NCBI GenBank assembly: GCA_013398955.1
Contig: VWPU01011612.1
Span: 30,473 to 94,472 of the forward strand
DNA length: 64,000 bases
Source of the DNA: Callaeas wilsoni
Taxonomy: Eukaryota > Chordata > Aves > Passeriformes > Callaeidae
Reading direction: 5' to 3'
The notes beneath the pieces are model-generated. The model saw only the letters and a program-made list of their open reading frames with translations, was not told the origin of the DNA and did not search any database. The position numbers were made by a program, and so were the translations under genes. Below, piece after piece: positions 56,721 to 64,000 of the stretch. Position 1 is the stretch's first letter. Each line of letters begins with the position of its first letter.

Positions 56721-56962
56721 TGCCCCGGCAGTGCCAGCACAGGGGACGGGCGCTGCCCTGGCCCCGCTGCCACCCCGCTGCTGGCACAGCCCAGGGGCCA
56801 TCGGCCTCCTGCCCACCTGGGCACACCTGGGCACACCTGGGCTCACATCCAGCCAACTCCCGCTCAAGGAGAGGAACTTCCCAACCCAGCGCTCGCTCTT
56901 CTCAGGATAAAACGGGCTGAGGTTCTGATCAGGCTTCGGCTCCTTTGGGGCCACCCCGGAGC

Positions 56963-57480
56963 CCAGGGCGGGCAACACACGAGGGGCAGAAGGTGATGTG
57001 GCCATGCGGAGCGGGGCACACGAGGGACAGAAGGTGACATGGCCACGCGGAGCCGAGCGCATCTCGAAGGGCAGCATGGAGCTCTGAGCAGAGCCAGCCC
57101 CAGCGGAGAGTGGGGGCACACGAGGCGCAGAAGGTGACATAGCCACATGGAGCCGAGCGCATCTCGAAGGGCAGCATGGAGCTCTGCGCAGAGGCAGCCC
57201 AGCAGAGAGCCGGGGCACACGAGGGGCAGAAGGCGAGGCGGCCACGCGGAGCGGGGCACACGAGGGGCAGAAGATGACATGGCCACGCGGAGCGGAGCGC
57301 ATCGCGAAGGGCAGCATGGAGCTCTGCGCAGAGGCAGCCCAGCGGAGAGCTGGGGCAGAAGAGGGGCAGAAGGTGACACGGCCACGCGGAGCTGAGCGTG
57401 CCTGGAAGGCCAGCATGGAGCTCTGCGCAGAGCCAGCCCAGCGGAGAGCCGGGGCACACGAGAGGCGGAGCCCGGCAGGG
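56963..57480. repeat. ~100-bp GC-rich minisatellite with 40-bp subunit
   Basis: GGCAGCATGGAGCTCTGMGC recurs at about 57071, 57171 and 57311, with a variant at 57410, i.e. steps of 100, 140 and 99 bp. The 140-bp step includes an extra copy of a 40-bp subunit of type CACACGAGGGGCAGAAGGYG. Open frames through it on both strands (for example 56505-57590 minus) are periodic and not genes. Confidence 0.94.
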
Positions 57481-57837
57481 AGGGCCCTGCTCGGGCGCGG
57501 GCTCCTCGCGGGTTCAAAGCCCGGCAGCGCTGAGAACCGCCCCAGATCAAACGGGGGAAGAATGGCTGGAACCGAAGCCGCTCTCACCACTCGATCCGCA
57601 GGCCGCTCCCCCGGGAAGGCCTCACAAAGAGGGCTCAGGGTTTCAGGGAGGACTTTCTGGGGATGTTTTCGCCATGTGCTGTTTTATGGATCGCACAGGC
57701 GTGGAAATCAAGAGATCCTGAGGGGACAGGGATGGACTTCACAGTGAGCCACCAACAAAGGGGCTGGTGGCAGAATGGGAACCAGCTACGAGCAAACAAA
57801 CAATGTGGAATTCTTGGCTGGGAACAATGGCCTGAAA

Positions 57838-57878
57838 AAATTTTAAAAAAAAAAAAAAGGAGGGGAAAAAAAAAGGGA
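57838..57878. repeat. Poly-A / purine tract
   Basis: AAAAAATTTT is followed by a run of about 14 A's and GGAGGGGAAAAAAAAA. Simple sequence without an attached element. Confidence 0.85.
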
Positions 57879-59049
57879 CTTATTTCGTGGTCACTCCGAC
57901 GGACTCATCCTGCAAACAGCTGCTGGATGAATTCTCCTCAGGACATCCCCCAGGAAGGTGTCCCTGAGAGTAAAACCCTTTTTGGGATGGAGACTTAGCT
58001 GCGTAAAGTTAGAATCCTGCTGGGAAACGCCATAGGTAGCTTGGAGTCAAAAAACACAAATAAATGTATTAAAAGCAGCAGTCAGCACCCTGACTTTGAG
58101 TTCTTCCTTCTTTTCCAGAAAATTTGCTTTTTCTGCGACATTTTTCCCTCATGGTTTAGAACTTCAGCTTTTCTAGTGCCCACTGAGTGGTGTCCCACAC
58201 TCCCGGAACACCAGGAAGGTCCTTCCCCGCTCCCAGGAAGGTCCTTCCCAAGAGGAAGGCTGCGCTCAGCCAGGAAATCCCACGGCGCTGCTTCCTGGAG
58301 ACAGCCCGCAGTTTTTGGGAGTCCCACGCCTCAGCCCCGTTCACCGCGCGAACCTCCAAAAGCTGGGAGGGCTTTTGGATTTCCCACCTTGCTCCTGCAG
58401 GAAGGGACGGCCCAGCCACCTCTCCCTGCCCTCTGCGGACTTTTGGAGGAAAACCAGGAAGGTTTTGGCACTGACGTGCCCCCCAAATCATGGAATATTT
58501 GTGTTTTAAGGCACGGGAACCACGCCTGAACCCCAGGCCCACCTGACCCCAAACACCTCCAGCCTCCTGGTCCTTTCTTCCCCGAAGCCTCTCCAATTTC
58601 CTTCCCGCCCCTTTCCCACATTCTCATCCTACAAATGGCTTTTTCCACACATTACTAAACACGCTTTGCCAAGAACTGGGTAAATCCCACCTTTCCCTCA
58701 TCTTCCCGCACAGTTTTAAAGGCCACGAGACTTATTTTAGCTCAAGAAATTGGGATAAGGTCCACGAGGAAAAGCACTTTTCCTAATGAAAACAGGCTTC
58801 GCTTTAAGTTTTCCGGTGCCTTTAATGCACCACACTTGGCCCAGTTTGGCCAAATTATCGTCAAATTTTCCACGGCCAACCCATTGCTCCAGGAAGAATT
58901 AAGGTGAGTATTTCTATTTTTAATTTTTTTGGAACCAGCACTGCTCCGGACGGAAGCAGGGAAGATTCCACGGAACCCCAGAGGGGCTGAGGCGGGGTCA
59001 CCTAGGAAGAGCTGCCCAGGGCAGGGTCAGAGCAGGGGGCTCCCCTCAC

Positions 59050-59215
59050 CTTCAGCTTCTGGGCCTCGCCGCGGACCTTGAGCAGCTCGGTGATGGAATC
59101 CACGAAGCCCTGGTAGTGGAAGTTGCACATCTTCTCGATCTCCCGGTCGTGGTTGCGGATCCGCGCTTCCAGCTTCTCCATGAAGCGCCCGTGCTCCTCG
59201 CCATCGTACACGGAC
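59050..59215 (-). CDS. EXOC6B: EXOC6B coding exon 2 (Sec15 N-terminal coiled coil)
   Basis: This 166-nt exon supplies the last base of a split Arg codon and then 55 codons, beginning SVYDGEEHGRFMEKLEAR and ending LLKVRGEAQKLK. The acceptor reads CTCGCAG before the exon and the donor is AAG followed by GTGAGG. It corresponds to about residues 38-93 of human EXOC6B. In exocyst subunits this region forms the long N-terminal CorEx coiled coil, which pairs Sec15 with Sec10; the charged, heptad-like sequence (MEKLEARIRNHDREIEKM) fits that. The exon ends exactly on a codon boundary, matching the phase of exon 3. A minisatellite of 83-bp units lies about 130 bp upstream of the acceptor in intron 1. 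The paralogue call is firm because the mammalian EXOC6B sequence is nearly identical here. Confidence 0.97.
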
Positions 59216-59345
59216 CTGCGAGGACACACCGGCTCAGCGCTCCCAGCTCCGCGACGGCCAGGACTCACAGGGACCTCCGGGATCTGACCCCAAAAACGGC
59301 CTCCCGGCATAAAGGGACAGATCGCAAACCAGGCACCAAACTGGG

Positions 59346-59765
59346 TTTAAAAACGTTTCTGTTCCGACCCTTCTTTTCCTTTTCCCACCATCTGGTGTTC
59401 CCTGAGAAACCAGAACAGCCCAAACCAAGCCCAAAACGTTTCTGTTCCGACCCTTCTTTTCCTTTTTCCACCATCTGGAGGTCCCTGAGAAACCAGAACA
59501 GCCCAACCCAGGCCCGAAACGTTTCTATTCCAACTCTCCTTTTCCTTTTTCCATCATTTTCTGTTCCCTGATTGACCAAAACAACCCAAACCAGGCCTGA
59601 AACGTTTCTATTCCAATGCTCTTTTCCTTTTTCCATCATTTTGTGTTCCCTGATTGACCAGAACAACCCAAACCAGGCCTGAAACGTTTCTATTCCAACT
59701 CTCCTTTTCTTTTTTCCACCCATTTTGTGTTCCTTGAAAGAGCAGAACAGCCCAAACCAGGCCTG
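59346..59765. repeat. 83-bp minisatellite in intron 1 (5 copies)
   Basis: ACGTTTCTRTTCC recurs with GTTTCT at 59355, 59438, 59521, 59604 and 59686, i.e. 83, 83, 83 and 82 bp. Units include TTTTCCTTTTTCCACCATCT and CAGAACAGCCCAAACCAGG. The array starts about 130 bp upstream of the exon 2 acceptor and ends in a CR1 fragment. Confidence 0.96.
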
Positions 59766-59870
59766 AAATCTGGGAATTCCAGCCCAGCCAGGAATTCCTT
59801 CCCAACATCCCATCCATCCCTGCCCTCCTTCAGCTTCAAACCAAATATAAGGATGGAATTTAAAACCAAT
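59765..59870 (-). mobile_element. CR1 LINE internal fragment
   Basis: AAATCTGGGAATTCCAGCCC, CAGGAATTCCTTCCCAACAT and CCTTCAGCTTCAAACC; antisense CR1 without its terminal segment, which appears replaced by the 83-bp array. Confidence 0.82.
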
Positions 59871-61094
59871 TTTCTATCCTTCACATGTTTCCCCAGAAAG
59901 CAGAGGGACGAGTCACACTCTGGGAATTCTGGGGCTGTTTTCCTGGGTTTTATACAGCAAATAGGGATATTTTCAGTGGACTGTGGCAATCCCACCCTTG
60001 GTCCTGCCTTTGGGAAGTTTTGGCTCCTGAACCTGAATTCCCTCCCAGTCCAAGAGTGAAGTCTGGAGCGAGTTTTATGGATCTAAGCTCGTGTCAGATA
60101 TTAAGGCCAAAATCAGGGATATGGAGGATTCCAGACAGCCTTTGGGGATAAAAATGGGGATGAGAGAGTGGATTCTGTTCCGCAGGAACGGAGGAGCGGG
60201 CAGTGCCTGATCGGAGCAGGGAGAAGCAGCGCTCCGGCCAGGTTCGGACCTCCGGAACGCGGGCACACGCGGGAAACCCTTTTCCCTGCAGTGGGATCCG
60301 TGCTCACCGCTCCCTTTCCTAAACCCCCCCCCGCGACCCGCACACGCCTCAAAGAAACGGGAAAAATACCAAAACAGAGCTAAAAGCTGGAGAAAATCTA
60401 TTTAATTACTGTTCTTTCAACTCTGCAGGTTCAGTAAAAGACTCTCAGCGGCAAAACAAAAATGCCAGGATTTTAAAACCCCTTTAAACCCCACGTGAAA
60501 GAACCCAGACGCCCAGAGCAGGTGATGGTGACGATATTGCCTTCTCCTGGTTGGTCTAGAGGTGGAAAAAAAGGAGATAAAACTTCCTGACATTCCAGAA
60601 GAGGCACCACTGCAGTGAGGCTGGCGGATTTTTCCCCAAAGCCCGGTGGAGTTTTGGCTGCTGAAGGCTGAAATTTGGAGCCCGAGTGCCATCTAGTGCT
60701 GCACGGCCTCCCAGCAGGGTCTCAGCACACCGGGACTCCAGAGGAGCCTCAGCTCGAGGATGAGGATCCCAGTTGGAAAACAAAGGTGGAAAAGTGGCGT
60801 TCGCATTCGGGGATAAATCGAAACAATAAAAACCCACGGCAGTCACGACGCGTTCGTGTTCAAAGGCAGATCTGGGATTCACGGCTGACAATGGGGGAAA
60901 AGCACCTCAAAATTACCTGAAATGTCCAGGAAAAATTCCCTTTGGAGGTGGCAAAGCTGAGAAATAAAGGTCTGATGACTAAAACCCTTTGAGTATTAGA
61001 AATTCTATTATTTTACTCCTTTTTAGCCAAACTTTAGTGTGGAAAAAATAAAGTTGGGTGTCAGGCAGGAAGGAAAGAAACAGCAGCACTAAAC

Positions 61095-62035
61095 AGACCC
61101 TGCACCTTCCCTCCTGGGCCCTCCTGATCCTCCAGGATCCCTTTCCCAGGAAAAATCAGGTGTGGACCTTCCCTCCTGAGCCTTCTTGATCCTCCAGGAT
61201 CCCTTCCAAGGAAAAATCAGGTGTGGACCTTCCCTCCGGAGCCCTCCTGTTCCTCCAGGATCCCTTCCCAAGGAAAAATCAGCCCTGGTCCTTCCCTCCT
61301 GAGCCCTCCTGCTCCTCCAGGATCCCTTTCCCAGGAAAAATCCGGTGTGGACCTTCCCTCCTGAGCCCTCCTGATCCTCCAGGATCCCTTCCCAAGGAAA
61401 AATCAGCCCTGGTCCTTCCCTCCTGAGCCCTCCTGCTCCTCCAGGATCCCTTTTCCAGGCAGAACCAGCGCTGGACCTTCCCTTCTGAGCTCTGGTGCTC
61501 ACTCTGGATCCCCTTTCCCAGGAAAAATTAGGACTGGACCTTCCCTTCGATCTCTGCTGCTCATCCAGGATCCTTTCCCCAGGAAAAACCATCCCTGGCC
61601 CTTCCATTCTGAGCCCTCCTGATCATCCAGGATCCCTTTTCCAGGTAAAAATAGCCCTAGACCTTCCATTCTGGGCCCTCCTGATCCTCCAGGATCCCCT
61701 TTCCCAGGAAAAATCAGGTCTGGACCTTCCCTTCTGATCTCTGCTGCTCATCCAGGATCCTTTCCCAAGGAAAAACCATCCCTGGCCCTTCCATTCTGAG
61801 CCCTCCTGCTCATCCAGGATCCCTTTTCCAGGCAGAACCAGCTCTGACCCTTCCATTCTGAGCCCTCCTGCTCATCCAGGATCCCTTTTCCAGGCAGAAC
61901 CCGCGCTGGCCCTTCCCTCCTGAGCCCTCCTGCTCATCCAGGATCCCTTTTCCAGGCAGAACCAGCACTGGTCCTTCCCTCCTGAGCCCTCCTGCTCATC
62001 CAGGATCCCTTTTCCAGGCAGAACCAGCATCCTCC
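61095..62035. repeat. 60-bp minisatellite in intron 1 (~15 copies)
   Basis: A unit of type CTCCTGATCCTCCAGGATCC, then CTTCCCAGGAAAAATCAGG and a GACCTTCCCTCCTGAGCC segment, repeats about every 60-61 bp for some 940 bp. Two variant classes exist, one with AAAAATCAG and one with GCAGAACCAG, the latter clustered near 61810-62035. Confidence 0.97.
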
Positions 62036-62599
62036 ATCCCCAGCTCCCTCCAAAACACAAGGAAAGGGGAAGCAGCCGGGCCAGCCCCAGATCCAAGCTC
62101 TCCAAAGCTGCAGGATGGATGTTCCAGCACTCTGGGATGGCTCTGGAACATCCTCCCGCAGGAGAGCTCAGTGGCTCCGTGGTGTCGCACATGCGCTTAT
62201 CTGGGAATTGCGGAGCAGGCTGGAATTCTGCCCCTGAAGCTCTGCTCACGGACAGATCTCTCCGCTTTAGGGTTTTTAAGTGCACTCACTAAACAAAACC
62301 ATCCAAGAGGACTTTGAAATTCCTTGGATTGGATTGTTAAGTTTCACAATTTCAGCATCCGTTAAAAATCCACTTTGGGTTTTTGTTTTTTTGTTTGGTT
62401 TTTTTTTTTTCTGAAAGGTCAAACTGGAAAAATCTTTCCAGGAAAGCCACAAAGGGATCAGGAGCTCCCATGTCCAGCCCAGAGTTCCTGCAAAGTTTAT
62501 CCCCCAAAATAGGGGCAAACCACAGCTGGAGCAGAGGGAGCAGCCAAACCATTGAAAACGGGATGTCCCAGACAAGGATCCGGCTGTGCCGAGGGTCAC

Positions 62600-62920
62600 A
62601 AAGTCATGGAATATCCTGAGATCCACAGGGATCATCCATCCGGCCCCGGCCCTGCACGGACACCCCAACGATCCCAGCCTGGGCACCCCTGGCAGCGCTG
62701 CCCAAACGCTCCCGGAGCTCTGGCAGCTTTGGGAATGGGATCGATCCCCGGGGAGTGCCCAGCACCCTCTGGGTGAGGAACCTTTCCTTGATCTCCAGCC
62801 AAACCTGCCCTGGCCCAGCTCCAGCTGCTCCCGGGTCCTGTCCCTGTCCCAGGGAGCGCAGCTGCCCCTCGGGAAGGGCGGCAGATCCCGGGGAGAATCC
62901 CCCAGGCTCCGCTGCTCCAG
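62600..62920 (-). mobile_element. CR1 LINE 3' fragment
   Basis: CATGGAATATCCTGAGATCC, GGGATCATCCATCCGGCC, CAGCGCTGCCCAAACGCTCC, CTCTGGGTGAGGAACCTTTC and CTGCTCCCGGGTCCTGTCCC; antisense, same subfamily as 22908-22985. Confidence 0.92.
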
Positions 62921-63044
62921 TGAACATTCCAGGTGCCCTCAGCCCCGCGGGTCCGGAGGCGTCTTTGCCATTTTCCGGGTGCCAGCAGCTGGGCGGCGGC
63001 TCCGAGAGCGGCACGGGCACGGGCATGGGCGGGGAACACCGAAC

Positions 63045-63770
63045 ACCTTCACCCGCCCCACACCTTCACCTGCCCCACACCTTCACCTGCCCCTCACCTT
63101 CGCCTGCCCCCCACACCTTCACCTGCCCCCCACACCTTCACCTGCCCTTCACCTTCACCTGCCCCTCACCTTCACCTGCCTCCCACCTTCACCTGCCCCA
63201 CCCCTTCGCCTGCCCCTCACACCTTCACCTGCCCCACAGCTTCACCTGCTCCCCTCACCTTCACCTCTCCCCCTNTCCCACCTTCACCTGCCCCACCCCT
63301 TCGCCTGCCCCTCACACCTTCACCTGCCCCTCACCTTCGCCTGCCTCCCACCTTCACCTGCCCCACCCCTTCGCCTGCCCCTCACACCTTCACCTGCCCC
63401 TCACACCTTCACCTGCTCCCCTCACCTTCACCTCTCCCCCTCACACCTTCCCCTGCCCCATGCCTTCACCTGCCCCTCACCTTCGCCTGCCTCCCACCTT
63501 CACCTGCCCCAGGCCTTCACCTGCCCCCCACCTCCACCGGCCCTCCCCCTTCCCCCGCCCCCCCCCCCCCGCCACCGCCCCCCCCCCCCCCCACCCCCTC
63601 CCGCCCCCCACACCTTCACCTGCCCCCCTCACCTTCACCTGGCCCACATCTTCACCTGCCCCACATCTTCACCTGCCCCTCCCCTTCACCTGCCCGCCAC
63701 ACACCTTCACCTGCCCCCCTCACACCTTCACCTGCCCCCCACACCTTCACCTGCCCCAGCACCCCAGAAC
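63045..63770. repeat. CACCTTCACCTGCCC-type minisatellite (~40 copies)
   Basis: Imperfect 16-20-bp units of CACCTTCACCTGCCCCA type run for about 725 bp. The array contains one ambiguous base (N at 63275) and long C homopolymers at about 63558-63595. These suggest that assembly of this array is uncertain. The long open frame across it is repeat read-through. Confidence 0.95.
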
Positions 63771-63944
63771 CTCCCAGCCCCACCCGCTCGGCCCCGGGCA
63801 CTGCCCTGCACCCACAGCAGCCACAACTGGGGCAGAGCAGGATTTGGGGGGCACAGCCAAGAGAAAACTCAAAGAGACACCAAGCCCCGGGAGAAATCTC
63901 CCTCGGACGTGGCCAGAGGCAGGAGGGGATGATCCCAGAGCGGG

Positions 63945-64000
63945 TCCAGGTGGGGAGGGACCCCAAATCCCCTCCAGGGCCATGGCAGGGACACCTCCCG
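63945..64000 (-). mobile_element. CR1 LINE fragment cut by window end
   Basis: GGGACCCCAAATCCCCTCC and CCATGGCAGGGACACCTCCC match the start of an antisense CR1 that continues beyond the window. Confidence 0.8.

Larger units (their letters stand above)
52815..59049 (-). other. EXOC6B: EXOC6B intron 2
   Basis: This 6235-bp intron runs from GTGAGG (exon 2) to TTCCCGCAG (exon 3). It holds four CR1 fragments between 54120 and 56720, a 100-bp GC-rich tandem repeat (56963-57480) and a poly-A/poly-G stretch (57838-57878). The intervals 52850-54120 and 57900-59040 show no gene or named repeat; 58640-58930 is AT-richer and unique-looking. Confidence 0.9.
1..64000 (-). other. EXOC6B: EXOC6B transcription unit (internal part)
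   Basis: Five ordered minus-strand exons match EXOC6B, so the whole window is inferred to lie within one gene read from high to low coordinates. The product is the Sec15-type subunit of the exocyst, the octameric complex that tethers post-Golgi and recycling vesicles to the plasma membrane before SNARE fusion. It is EXOC6B rather than EXOC6 because exon 2 reads VYDGEEHGRFMEKLE and exon 6 HYPALKTLEHLEHT, where EXOC6 has clearly different residues (family knowledge, recalled). The exon holding the start codon and the exons after exon 6 were looked for and not found. Promoter, UTRs and polyadenylation sites are therefore outside the window. The human gene is very long, about 0.65 Mb from memory, which fits a 47-kb intron here. 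Confidence 0.93.
59216..64000 (-). other. EXOC6B: EXOC6B intron 1 (partial)
   Basis: This is sequence upstream of the exon 2 acceptor. It is packed with tandem repeats (83-bp units at 59346-59765, 60-bp units at 61095-62035, a CACCTTCACCTGCCC-type array at 63045-63770) and three CR1 fragments. The first coding exon, which should end with a Thr-Leu-Arg codon series, was not found on this strand. Unique intervals without a visible gene are 59871-61094 and 62036-62600. Confidence 0.85.

Noticed and set aside
56505..57590. 361-residue minus-strand open frame
   Set aside because: It reads through the 100-bp tandem repeat and then CR1; the repeated LRRAPCCPS-like pattern comes from the array.
62586..63932. 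448-residue plus-strand open frame rich in Pro, His, Leu
   Set aside because: It crosses an antisense CR1 and the CACCTTCACCTGCCC array, including an N. The periodic PSPAPHLHLP-like pattern is repeat read-through.
59216..64000. First coding exon and CpG-island promoter of EXOC6B
   Set aside because: No minus-strand sequence encoding the expected ESTDTAC-type N-terminus with a matching phase and donor was found; the GC-rich parts are minisatellites.

Overview
This window is vertebrate nuclear DNA, almost certainly from a bird and probably a passerine. The dominant interspersed repeat is the avian CR1 LINE: I count roughly 43 truncated 3' fragments, and no mammalian SINEs or L1 are visible. 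Base composition is GC-rich, and GC-rich minisatellites are abundant, as is typical of an avian microchromosome (inference). No bacterial-style genes, operons, CRISPR arrays or viral genes are present.

The only protein-coding gene I can support is EXOC6B (exocyst subunit 6B, a Sec15 paralogue), on the minus strand. Five consecutive internal coding exons can be placed to the base, each with AG/GT splice sites and matching reading phase: exon 2 (59050-59215), exon 3 (52767-52814), exon 4 (51582-51672), exon 5 (51390-51435) and exon 6 (47777-47981). Numbering assumes the mammalian gene structure. Together they total 556 nt and encode about 185 residues of the N-terminal coiled-coil part of Sec15. 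The start codon exon would lie beyond 64000, and the exons for the middle and C-terminus (including the Rab-binding region) beyond position 1. The window therefore lies entirely inside this gene.

Layout: 1-47776 is the 5' part of intron 6, read right to left along the gene. It is more than 47 kb of CR1 fragments, several minisatellites (23 bp, 46 bp, 11 bp, 16 bp, 89 bp and 30/150 bp units), two local duplications, and a set of AT-rich non-repetitive islands that look like candidate conserved regulatory elements. From 47777 to 59215 is the compact exon cluster, with intron 4 of only 146 bp and a 111-bp minisatellite filling most of intron 3. From 59216 to 64000 is part of intron 1, dominated by three minisatellites (83 bp, 60 bp, and a CACCTTCACCTGCCC-type array that contains an N and C homopolymers).

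Most long open frames in the window are read-through of CR1 or of tandem repeats whose unit length is not a multiple of three, so they are open in several frames without being genes. I found no clearly undescribed biological system. The observations most worth a second look are the G-quadruplex-capable 11-bp array in transcribed intron 6, the 46-bp amplification of a CR1 3' terminus, the minisatellites crowding the splice sites of exons 2 and 3, and the candidate cis-regulatory islands.
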